From Agromyces sp. Marseille-P2726 (GTDB taxonomy: Bacteria > Actinomycetota > Actinomycetes > Actinomycetales > Microbacteriaceae): a stretch of 64,000 nucleotides of DNA. The stretch lies in the NCBI RefSeq assembly GCF_902809835.1, contig NZ_CADDWM010000014.1, positions 124,001-188,000 of the forward strand. The letters are read 5' to 3'. Positions 26,824 to 35,244 of the stretch are shown here, piece after piece. The notes beneath the pieces were generated by a model that was not told where the DNA came from, made no database searches, and saw only the letters and a program-made list of their open reading frames with translations. The translations under genes and the position numbers were made by a program. Position 1 is the stretch's first letter, and every line of letters begins with the position of its first letter.

Positions 26824-28143
26824 ATGGCGAGCTTGGAACTGGACGAAGGTACAACGACACCCGCCCCGCGGGTGGTTGATCTGTTTGCTGGCGCCGGTGG
26901 GCTTTCTGTTGGCCTCCGCAGTGCGGGGTACAGAGTGCTCGCGGGCTCTGATAATGACCCTGATGCCATGGCCACGTTCTCGCTCAATTTCCCCGAAGCG
27001 ACAACCATCACCGGCGACATTCGGCAGGCAGAGGTCAAACGTCAGATTGTCGAGATTGGCGCCAGCGCTGATGTCGTCGTCGGAGGACCACCTTGTCAGG
27101 CGTTCTCGCAGGTCAGGAATCACTCGCGACTAATCGATGATCCCAGGAATTCGCTCTATCGTGAGTTCGTTCACGTTGTGGGCCGCATTGAGCCGCGAGC
27201 ATTCCTGATGGAGAACGTTCAGGGTATGTCCCAGATGGGCGTCAAGGAGCAGGTACTCCACGACTTGAGCCAGCGTGGACAGTACAGAGTGGTCGCTAGA
27301 CTCGTTGACGCAGCTGATTTCGGGGTCCCACAGACGCGAAAGAGGCTCATATTCATTGGGATTCATCGAGACCTGGGCGTCGAGCCGCCAGAGGTCGAAG
27401 GGTCAGGCGCTAGCGCTGCACTTACCCTTTTGCCCGACTCAGAGCGGCGTCGGGGTTATCGGCTAGGTCTGAGAACGGACGTCATCGCGGAAGAGTTGCT
27501 CCACCGACTTCAAGACCCGAGTGATGTAGGGATTGTTTCCGCGGAGCAGGCAATCGGCGATTTGAGCTTCCTAGAGGCAGGTCACCGAAAAGACGCGCTT
27601 GACTCTCGCGATCTTGGAGCCGTCCGCTCGGCCTATCAGCGAAGCATGCGGGTGTCTGGAGTCGTACGCAACTTGGGCGTCCCGCGCATGAATGTAGACA
27701 CGACAATGAGATTGAACGGCATTCCGGCCGGGGGAAACCACCGAGATCTCCCCGACGAGCTGCGGGCACGGTATCTCACCGGGCAGAAATGGGGACCAAG
27801 CACTGACTCTGATCGGTTGGCCCGAAAGCACTACTACGCATATCGGCGGCTTCACCCCGATCTCTGGGCGTGGACGTTGAATACAAAGGCTGACGCGGTC
27901 TATCACTATCACAATGCACGAGCCCTGAGCGTTAGAGAGTTCTGTCGCCTGCAGTCTTTTCCTGATGACTTCGTCGTCACGACCGACTCCCGTCAGGGCG
28001 ACATAGCTGGCCGAGTCCCCAATGGAGCGACGCACAGTCGCTACCGGCAGATCGGGAACGCCGTTCCACCGCTGCTTGCTCGTGCGATTGGCGCCCAACT
28101 TCATTCGATCATCGCTCCCGCTCTGAGTGGCGCGTCGGCGTGA
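26824..28143 (+). CDS. DNA (cytosine-5)-methyltransferase
   Basis: A 439-residue C5-methylase with motifs in the normal order: I (VVDLFAGAGGLSVG, residues 17-30), IV with the catalytic cysteine (GGPPCQAFSQ, Cys91), VI (MENVQG, about 129-134), VIII (QTRKRLIFIG) and X near the end (RYRQIGNAVPPLLARAIG). The target-recognition region between VIII and IX is about 150 residues. The start is uncertain; ATG at 26824 places motif I at the usual distance but has only AAGG immediately before it. The endonuclease gene follows with a 4-bp overlap, making a type II restriction-modification operon. Its AT content is higher than that of the flanking genes, suggesting transfer. Confidence 0.94.
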   Translation: MASLELDEGTTTPAPRVVDLFAGAGGLSVGLRSAGYRVLAGSDNDPDAMATFSLNFPEATTITGDIRQAEVKRQIVEIGASADVVVGGPPCQAFSQVRNHSRLIDDPRNSLYREFVHVVGRIEPRAFLMENVQGMSQMGVKEQVLHDLSQRGQYRVVARLVDAADFGVPQTRKRLIFIGIHRDLGVEPPEVEGSGASAALTLLPDSERRRGYRLGLRTDVIAEELLHRLQDPSDVGIVSAEQAIGDLSFLEAGHRKDALDSRDLGAVRSAYQRSMRVSGVVRNLGVPRMNVDTTMRLNGIPAGGNHRDLPDELRARYLTGQKWGPSTDSDRLARKHYYAYRRLHPDLWAWTLNTKADAVYHYHNARALSVREFCRLQSFPDDFVVTTDSRQGDIAGRVPNGATHSRYRQIGNAVPPLLARAIGAQLHSIIAPALSGASA

Positions 28144-29225
28144 CGGTTGGCGTCGGGGCAGTCGCCTCAGAGCGGGCGTTCGGCGCCGAGAACCGGGCCC
28201 GATTGTTGGCCATCTACTTCGACGACATTGCGATTGAGCCGGTAACTGCCGCGTCGGCTTGGCAGCACGTTTATCGCCTGTTGATGTGGGTCGATCGCAC
28301 AATCGGACTGGCCCACTGTTACGAGAGCGACAAGTGCCAGCCGGGAAGGCCGTGGTATGCGCGCTCGCTACAGTTTCATCGTTGGCTCAGCGCGGAGCTA
28401 GGAACTACACCAGCCAAGTTGTCAGAAGGCGTGGACTGGCTCTTCACCTCAGCGGTCCAGGACTTGACGAGAGCCCGGGAGTCACAGAGCGCTCTTCTGG
28501 CTCAGAAAGCGAACGCTCAGCGCGCTCCCTTTGCGCATGATGACATGCCCTTACCCGGAGAAGATCCCGAGCTCGAGAACATGATTGAGCACGCGGTGCT
28601 CGATGATCTCGGTATGACGGCGCCCGCTGGGTTTGCGAAGAACCTATCGATGAAGGTGCAGACCTATCTCGCGAGCGAAAACAAACGCAAGAATCTTGTC
28701 GGGGAAGGGTTCGAGGACACCCTCGCCGAGGTACTCTTCCGTATCCCGTCGCTGAACCGCGCCTATGACATCCTGCTGCGGCCGGCGCTGCACGAGCTTC
28801 CGGGATTCAACCCGCCTCGAGGTGGTGATAAGACGAAGCGGGTTGATCTCGCCCTTGTGCGTCGATCGGATGGTCGACGGACCCTAGTCAGCTGCAAGTG
28901 GAGCATTCGTAGCGATCGGGAGGAACAGTTCGCGACGGATTTCGAAGCCTATGCCCATCTCGAATCAAGCGGGGAAGATTTCGCGTATGTCCTCGTCACA
29001 AACGAGTTCGATCCAGCCCGATTGGCAGCGGCGTGTGAGAACCGAAGGCAGAATGCTGAGATGTTCACGGAAGTGGTCCACGTGAACCCGGCCGGCCCCT
29101 TGGCGGCTTACAGCGTTGGACTATCTCAAGGACGAACAGATAGCCGCGGAATCGCAAGGGCGCGAGCGCACATCTCATCCGGCCGACTGGTGGGGTTGGC
29201 GGATTGGATTTCCTCGCTGTATTAG
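28140..29225 (+). CDS. Probable type II restriction endonuclease
   Basis: A 361-residue protein whose GTG overlaps the methylase stop by 4 bp. A PD-(D/E)xK-like core is visible: Glu192 (GEGFEDTLAEVL), Asp236 (KRVDLALVRR) and SCK at 251-253 (RTLVSCKWSIRSDREEQFATDFEAY). The usual acidic residue before the catalytic lysine is replaced by serine. The segment SCKWSIRSDREEQ looks like the catalytic strand and following helix of restriction enzymes. The partner methylase implies that it cuts the same unmethylated sequence, with Vsr repairing methylation damage. I do not recognise the specific enzyme family, so the recognition site is unknown. Confidence 0.75.
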   Translation: MTVGVGAVASERAFGAENRARLLAIYFDDIAIEPVTAASAWQHVYRLLMWVDRTIGLAHCYESDKCQPGRPWYARSLQFHRWLSAELGTTPAKLSEGVDWLFTSAVQDLTRARESQSALLAQKANAQRAPFAHDDMPLPGEDPELENMIEHAVLDDLGMTAPAGFAKNLSMKVQTYLASENKRKNLVGEGFEDTLAEVLFRIPSLNRAYDILLRPALHELPGFNPPRGGDKTKRVDLALVRRSDGRRTLVSCKWSIRSDREEQFATDFEAYAHLESSGEDFAYVLVTNEFDPARLAAACENRRQNAEMFTEVVHVNPAGPLAAYSVGLSQGRTDSRGIARARAHISSGRLVGLADWISSLY

Positions 29226-29250
29226 GAGAAGCCTTCTGCTCCTAGTCGGA

Positions 29251-31032
29251 TCACTCGGGGACATCGGGAAGTTCGTCAAGGTATTGCGCGTCGTCCGAAA
29301 GGTTGGCGAGCTGAGCGACCTCATCGGCCTCGACCTCAGTACTCTCCGGCCGTGGCTCGCCCGGGAAGGACCACACGTCGAAGACCCACCGGCTCAACTC
29401 CTCTTGCCTGGCATCGATTTCCGCAGGACCCCAGGTCTCGTATCCCAACAATTCGCTCGTCATGATGATGTCTGAGGACTCGTAGGCATCGACCTTTTTC
29501 TGTGCAAAGCCGGCGTTCTTGATGGATGTGTTGAATCGTTTGCCGAGCAATGTCAGGTTGCCCAACCGGTTAATGATTTGGGCGTGATTTGCCCACTTAG
29601 CGTCGGATGGAGTCTGCGGATAGATGTGCTCAACGTGAACCTTGTCTGGAGCCTCAACGGACATCTCTCCAGTTGCGCGCTTGGCGTGTTCGATTTCGAG
29701 CAATAGATATCGTGCCGTTGCAATTCTGCTTACACTTGCTCGCTTGAAGCGTGAAATAAATTCGCTACCGTCGGGCGCGAGCGCGCGGAGCGCGTCGACC
29801 GCAGCTGCGAAGTCGCCTGAACTTCTCAGATGCGCCGCGGCCTCGTAGATCGTTGATTCGAGAAGTGTGCTCTCCCGACCGCCGATGACGTTGTAACGGA
29901 CGAACGTCGTTACTAGAGCTGAGCTGAATTCACGCAGCGCTCCGATGTCGTCGCCTCTGGCCGAATATGCGGAGAGCATTGCAGGGTAGAGCACTTTTGC
30001 TCCCAGAGCTTTCATCGCTTCGAGCTGCTTCCGTACAGCCGGGTCCGCGTCTTGACCGCGGGCGATGTCGCGATATATGGGGGCAGCGTCGGCCAGGTCA
30101 AGAGACAACTGAAGCGGATCAAGGTTTTCAGTCAGGACCGTGTCCTTGATCTCTCGATAGAGCTTTCGAGCCTTTACATCTCCGTATCGGCTGACCCAGA
30201 AGTGCCGCAGGAAGTCGTCGACATTGGCTTCATCAGCAATTCCCAACACAATCTGCCAAGCAGCGACGATGCGTTGCCGAACGTCATCGTTGGCAGCGCG
30301 TCTCATCAAGAGATTCCTGAGTAGATCAGGTGTCGACAATCCAATCCCGCGGTCGTTGAGAGTCTCAAAGACCGCCGCGGCGTTGTCCTCATCGGTGGAG
30401 CTCACGACCACGACCGACATGTGGTCACAGGTCACACGACCAAGGCGGAGATTGCGTTCGAATGCGGCTTCGCCACCGCCTTCCTCAGCTCCAACCGCAC
30501 GCACCTTTTCCAAGAAGAAGTCGCGAGCCTTTCTGATGAGACCATGAGACTTCAGCCTCGGAGCTGGGCGAGGCTGGTCAACGTTTCGTTCGTCCTGTAC
30601 CTCTGCCCTGAAGAACTCGCGGTCGTACGCGTTAAGTGTCAGGACTGGCGTCGACATCTCAGTCGCATCATCGAAGTCGGCGATGTACTTGTTCTGGAGT
30701 CTGGTCGCAGCATCAGCCTTATATCCGCGCCTTTCATCACGAAGCACGGACAGAAGTATTGTCGCCGTTGCGAGCCGCTGCTGGCCGTCAAGGATAAGAT
30801 TCGTAGCGCCACCCGTGACGAGCACCGTCGAACCAAGGAAATATTCTTCGCCGACGATATTCTTCTCTGGATACATCGCATCGAAGGCAACAAGATCCAT
30901 CCAGAATGATTCGATTTCGTCCGACCCCCAAGAGTACGAACGCTGCCAGTCGGGAACCTGGATGCGGGGGCTCGTGGTACTTAGCAACGTGCCGATGGTT
31001 TGGCGGTTCGCGTCGTATCGCTGGTCTGGCAT
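29251..31032 (-). CDS. DUF262/DUF1524 nuclease (GmrSD-like)
   Basis: A 593-residue protein with an N-terminal DUF262 domain (VPDWQRSYSW; ILDGQQRLATATILL, DGQQR at 82-86) and a C-terminal DUF1524 His-Me-finger nuclease (HVEHIYPQTP at 466-475, NRLGNLTLLGKRFNTSIKN at 488-506). This is the GmrS-GmrD fusion arrangement of type IV restriction enzymes that attack modified phage DNA; the DUF262 part typically binds and hydrolyses nucleotide. It converges on the restriction endonuclease gene 25 bp away. It is probably an independent defence gene in the island. Confidence 0.88.
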   Translation of the reverse strand: MPDQRYDANRQTIGTLLSTTSPRIQVPDWQRSYSWGSDEIESFWMDLVAFDAMYPEKNIVGEEYFLGSTVLVTGGATNLILDGQQRLATATILLSVLRDERRGYKADAATRLQNKYIADFDDATEMSTPVLTLNAYDREFFRAEVQDERNVDQPRPAPRLKSHGLIRKARDFFLEKVRAVGAEEGGGEAAFERNLRLGRVTCDHMSVVVVSSTDEDNAAAVFETLNDRGIGLSTPDLLRNLLMRRAANDDVRQRIVAAWQIVLGIADEANVDDFLRHFWVSRYGDVKARKLYREIKDTVLTENLDPLQLSLDLADAAPIYRDIARGQDADPAVRKQLEAMKALGAKVLYPAMLSAYSARGDDIGALREFSSALVTTFVRYNVIGGRESTLLESTIYEAAAHLRSSGDFAAAVDALRALAPDGSEFISRFKRASVSRIATARYLLLEIEHAKRATGEMSVEAPDKVHVEHIYPQTPSDAKWANHAQIINRLGNLTLLGKRFNTSIKNAGFAQKKVDAYESSDIIMTSELLGYETWGPAEIDARQEELSRWVFDVWSFPGEPRPESTEVEADEVAQLANLSDDAQYLDELPDVPE

Positions 31033-31269
31033 AGGGCGAATCTAATGCATTTGGAACCCGGTTGGGGGCCCGGAACGACCTCGTCAACGCAGCTTCGTCA
31101 CCTTGCATGGTCCTGAGCTCGTCACCGCATTGGCGCAGCCGGTGTATGTGCCGTCAGGTTCGCGACAACCTACGTCGAAGCCGCGAGCCAGAGCATACTT
31201 CTTGGCTCGCGAACCGACGGCCGAGATCGCGGGCCGCGCAGAACGTCCGACCGGCGTCGGACAGCGTAT

Positions 31270-31725
31270 CCGCCGCATAGACTCCGCGATATGGACGAGT
31301 CGGCCGCCCTCGACAGGACCGCGGCGCGCGCCGTCGAAACGGCTGACCGCGACCGCGTGCTCTGGTCGGATGCCGACCGCGAGTGGGCGAGCCGCGCGGC
31401 CGCGACGATCGTGGGAGAGCGGGCGAGCGCGGAGGAGTTCCTCGGGCGGCGGGCGCCGCTCGTGCTCGAGCGGATCGGGACCCGCCAGCCGGCCGTGACG
31501 CGCACGGTGCGCGGCATCCGATGGCGGCCGTGGGTGGGCGTCGTGACCGTGATCGGGGCGTTCCTGTTCGGCCTGCTCATCGACCGCATCGGCGGCGGGT
31601 CGAGCATCAACCTGCTCGCCCCGCCCGTGTTCGCGCTCGTCGTGTGGAACCTGGTCGTGTACCTCTGGCTGCTCGTGCGGCCGCTGGTGCTCAGGGGCGG
31701 GGCGACCGGTCCGCTGCGTTCGCTG
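31270..31725 (+). repeat. Left copy of a ~450-bp direct repeat (DUF2868 fragment)
   Basis: Nearly identical to 46310-46759, in the same orientation about 15 kb away. Similarity begins shortly before the ATG and stops abruptly near 31725, after the codons for GPLRSL. Confidence 0.85.
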
Positions 31726-31839
31726 CTCATCCGCGTTGCATTTGTCCGTGATCCTGCGTTGCATCCATGGACGGAAATGACGCAATCATCGTCGAGCTCC
31801 GAATCTGCGGTGGGGGCGCTATCTCAAATCGTCCCCTGA
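31291..31839 (+). pseudogene. Truncated DUF2868 membrane protein (left copy)
   Basis: About 145 residues match the start of DUF2868 proteins: RDRVLWSDADREWASRAAATIVGERASAEEFLGRRAPL, a first helix after WRPWVGVVTVIGAFLFGLLIDRIGG, INLLAPPVFALVVWNLVVYLWLL, then GPLRSL. Full-length members are several hundred residues longer. After 31725 the frame reads unrelated sequence and ends inside the 3' end of the opposite-strand methylase. It is the left member of a direct-repeat pair around the novel defence operon, and a probable remnant of a gene disrupted by insertion or recombination. Confidence 0.75.
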
Positions 31840-34800
31840 GAAGAGCGCGCCGTCGTCCACCCTCGCTTTCGGCGGCTGACGCATCCAAGCTGGCGGTTCA
31901 GGGAGATCATTAGCGCGGATCAGTGGTCCGTCCAAGATCTGATCGAGCAACTCGACGCCGGTTGGGAGAATCGAGAGGGTTTCGCGGAGTACTGCGACAA
32001 TCTCGATGAGCTCGTCGCTCCATGCTGCTGACCAGTTCTCCGGGCGAATCTTGTCGAGCGGGGATGCGCTCGATGCGGCACGACCGGCCGGTTTGGTCAT
32101 GCGATAGCCCAGCCATTTCGGAATGACGGCCATGCCGCTCACCTCGAACACGAATACCTCTGGCGGAACTCCAGAGAGCACCCCGTCGGCGACTCGAAGC
32201 TGTTGCGCAGCTGCATCGTACGAGATGTCCTTGCTGTCCTCGGGCAGGCGCGTAGGCTTCGACTTCCAGCGAATCCCTGAAATCGGTAGGCTGCCCTTAC
32301 CCTTTGCAAACCGTTGAGCGAACGTCTGCAGCCAGAGCAGGTACTCGCCATGTTCGGCCATTGCGTCGAACAGCGAGGGGTTGGCGGATAGCGGCACCCG
32401 AGGTCCCGGGGTCTCCAAGCCCTCCCGAAAACGAACGGTGTAGTCCGTGCCGGCGAGCACGCCGAAGACGTATGCGAACAGGCGCTCGGCCGTGACATTC
32501 CGCGTGGTTGACCCGCGGTCGTCGAGATGTTTCCTGAGGCGTTCGAGCAAACTCGGATCGACGTTCGGCGTACCGGCGGCGTCGCGGTAGAGAGGGATGA
32601 CATCTTTGCCGCCGAATGAACCGCGGAAGTGATGTTTGTCCGGGACGGCGGTAGTGACTGTCCCAGCTGGACCGTATCCGAGCCGACTTGAGGTCATAGT
32701 AGTTAGGAAGACTTGCCTCGCGGAAAGCGAAGCCCAAAGCGCCGGTCGCTCGAGGGCGATGAGGCGCGGATCGTGGATTATCCACTGGCGATCGAATGAT
32801 CGAAGCCCGGTCGGCACGATGGGCTCGGGCTTATCGCCTGTCTTCAGTTCAATGATCCGTGTCATTCCGGAAACCTTGGTTGTGATTTGCCGTCCGGTAG
32901 ACGAGGTGCCATACGCTTCTTCCCGTTCGTCGGGTACGGCGGTGGCCACTAACGCCTTCCAGCGTGAGGCAAGGGGCGCTCGATCAGGTGCTACCGGCCA
33001 GGGTCGGGTGATCATCATTCCGGGCTGCTGGAGTGGTAGCAGGGCGGGCAATGCTGGATGAGCATTCCATTCTTCCCCGCCAGTCGTGGGGACAAACGGT
33101 GCGTGCCAATCGGCACTCGCCTCTGTCCAAGCCAGACTCGAACCGCCTGCCACCAAGTCGTCGAGCAACTTGAGCTTTTCTACGCGGGTGCCCCATTTCG
33201 ATGCGTAGTGCACTCGACCTGGGACAGAACGATCTAGTGCTCCCTGGCGAACAAGAGTCACGATTGCGACTGGTGACTCAATGTCGAAGACATTCTCGTC
33301 CTTGCGAGCTCCCTTATTGTCCCCATGCAAGTCGAGCACGAAGATCTCGTCGGCTACCTCGCGAGCCAAACGCCGGAGGCCAAGGAAGCCGGGCCCGTTG
33401 AGCCATGAGGATGCTGTGATCATTGATACGACGGCTGGCCCGTCGTTCTCCTCGAAGGCTTTCCAGATGGCCCAGCGCCAGAAGTACACGTAGAGGTTGT
33501 AGAGGCTTGCGTGTGCACTGAAAATGACGTGCTGTTTCGCGTCGTCGAAGATGTCGTCGAAGAGCGATCTGTGGCCACCGGGCCTAGGGGCAGTGATGAA
33601 GCCTCCGCTGCCGGTGCTCTCCACCCGGTCATAGGGAGGGTTTCCGATTATCACGTTGTGGTGACGGTCGTACTTGACCTCATTCGCCAGCACGCCCTCG
33701 ATGCCTACCGGGTCGTCCATGCCGGTAAGTCGGGCGACTCGACGGGGGCCGAGCGTGTCCCCCAGGAAGATCGGAAGCCTTTCCTTGTCGCGCAACTCGC
33801 CGGGAAGGTCGAGGGACACCTTGAGATGGCTAACTGCGTAGGAGGCGAGCGAGATTTCGAGTGCGGATGCGTGGTGGAGCGCCGTTGTCAGCCCGGCCTC
33901 TCCTACATTCCACTTCGCCTGCTCAAGCCATTCGACCAGGAACGTCCCCGTGCCGTTCGCCGGGTCGAACATCGAGACGACCGTGCTCTCGGGCTTCACG
34001 TTCGCAGGAATCTGGATATCGGGATGCGCTTTGACGTAGTCAGCCCATGTCGTTGGGTCGGCGACGCCGAGCGGGAGGCCGAAGGACTTGAGCGCGTCGT
34101 CGACGGTCTTCACGATGTATCGGACGACGGGCTTCGGGGTGTAGAAGGCGCCAAGATCCTTGCGCTGCTGAGGGTCGTACTGGGCGAGGAACTCCTCGTA
34201 GAAGTAGACGACCGGGTCGTCGCGCTGGTTGTCCGCGCCGAAGTCGGCGAGGAGTTCGTCCACGTCGGTCTTCGCGAGCTGTTCTGCGAGATCGGCGAGC
34301 CCGAGTTCGTCAACGTCGATGACGCCGTCCGCCTCGTCGCGGAAGCGAGAGTAGATCGCGTCGAGGAACTCGTTGTCGAAACTGATGACCGCGAGCGATC
34401 GTTCCGCCTTGAACCGCTCCGGGTGGGCGATTCGCGCGGTCAGCAGCCCGTAGACCATTGTCTGGGCGTAGACGTCCGCGAAACGCGCGGCCGAGATGTC
34501 TCCGATCAGCCGCTCCTGGACGTCTCGATACAGCGACCGCATCGGTCCGCTGTCGGTCTCCACGGCGAGGAGCGCCTTCACCTCGTCGCGGACATCTTGG
34601 GCTACCTCCGCCATCCGCCGGGAGAGCGTCTTCGCGCTTCGCAGGCCTTCTCGGTAGCCGGCGAAGCTGTTCGTCGCACCCGGTTCGACGACCAGCCGAG
34701 GTCCTCGCTCGTCGGTCCACTTCAGCTCGGTGAGGGCGCGCTGGACGAGGAGACTGAGGCGGGTCTCAGTCGGGTTACCGGTCCACGAGAGGACCCGAAG

Positions 34801-35244
34801 GACTCGTTTGCCGTCCGCCTCTCGGAAGTTCACCACGTGGACGGCCGGCTCATGGCCGTCGGAGAGGCAGAAGAAGAGCAGATCTCCGAGATCCCATGTC
34901 GGAAGCTTGCCTCCTGAAGCACCCCGCTTACTGGTCACCAGCCGCTGAACGAGTCGGCGGATCGCTCCGATGGGGAGCTGCCCGCCTTCGAAGCGCAAGA
35001 GGAACGCGCCGAACTCCTGCTTGGCGGTCAAGGGCGGAATCTGCGAGATCCCAGCCAGTTTCGCCACCTGGCTCGGGTCGAGATGAAGTTCTTCGGGTTT
35101 CCAGTCGAGAAGCAGCTCTTCCGGCTCCAGGGCCGCGTCGTACAGCGGCCAGTCCAGCCCCTCGTTAAGAAAGGCCAGGAGGTCCCCGGTGGATCTAGGC
35201 GCAGCCTTGATCAGTCGCTGCATATGGGCTTCGTTCGGGGTCAT
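31819..35244 (-). CDS. Large N6-adenine DNA methylase with ISP-type C-terminal region
   Basis: A 1141-residue protein. An N-terminal unknown domain covers about residues 1-340. An N6-adenine methylase core follows: RKDLGAFYTPKPVVRYIV at 361-378, motif I DPANGTGTF at 427-435, motif IV NPPYDR at 535-540. A long C-terminal part of about 500 residues resembles the specificity region of type ISP enzymes such as LlaBIII. No helicase or nuclease motifs lie in this polypeptide; the ISP helicase role could be supplied by the SNF2 protein, whose stop overlaps this ATG by 4 bp. It probably marks host DNA as self. It is the last gene of the operon. Confidence 0.85.
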   Translation of the reverse strand: MTPNEAHMQRLIKAAPRSTGDLLAFLNEGLDWPLYDAALEPEELLLDWKPEELHLDPSQVAKLAGISQIPPLTAKQEFGAFLLRFEGGQLPIGAIRRLVQRLVTSKRGASGGKLPTWDLGDLLFFCLSDGHEPAVHVVNFREADGKRVLRVLSWTGNPTETRLSLLVQRALTELKWTDERGPRLVVEPGATNSFAGYREGLRSAKTLSRRMAEVAQDVRDEVKALLAVETDSGPMRSLYRDVQERLIGDISAARFADVYAQTMVYGLLTARIAHPERFKAERSLAVISFDNEFLDAIYSRFRDEADGVIDVDELGLADLAEQLAKTDVDELLADFGADNQRDDPVVYFYEEFLAQYDPQQRKDLGAFYTPKPVVRYIVKTVDDALKSFGLPLGVADPTTWADYVKAHPDIQIPANVKPESTVVSMFDPANGTGTFLVEWLEQAKWNVGEAGLTTALHHASALEISLASYAVSHLKVSLDLPGELRDKERLPIFLGDTLGPRRVARLTGMDDPVGIEGVLANEVKYDRHHNVIIGNPPYDRVESTGSGGFITAPRPGGHRSLFDDIFDDAKQHVIFSAHASLYNLYVYFWRWAIWKAFEENDGPAVVSMITASSWLNGPGFLGLRRLAREVADEIFVLDLHGDNKGARKDENVFDIESPVAIVTLVRQGALDRSVPGRVHYASKWGTRVEKLKLLDDLVAGGSSLAWTEASADWHAPFVPTTGGEEWNAHPALPALLPLQQPGMMITRPWPVAPDRAPLASRWKALVATAVPDEREEAYGTSSTGRQITTKVSGMTRIIELKTGDKPEPIVPTGLRSFDRQWIIHDPRLIALERPALWASLSARQVFLTTMTSSRLGYGPAGTVTTAVPDKHHFRGSFGGKDVIPLYRDAAGTPNVDPSLLERLRKHLDDRGSTTRNVTAERLFAYVFGVLAGTDYTVRFREGLETPGPRVPLSANPSLFDAMAEHGEYLLWLQTFAQRFAKGKGSLPISGIRWKSKPTRLPEDSKDISYDAAAQQLRVADGVLSGVPPEVFVFEVSGMAVIPKWLGYRMTKPAGRAASSASPLDKIRPENWSAAWSDELIEIVAVLRETLSILPTGVELLDQILDGPLIRANDLPEPPAWMRQPPKARVDDGALFSGDDLR

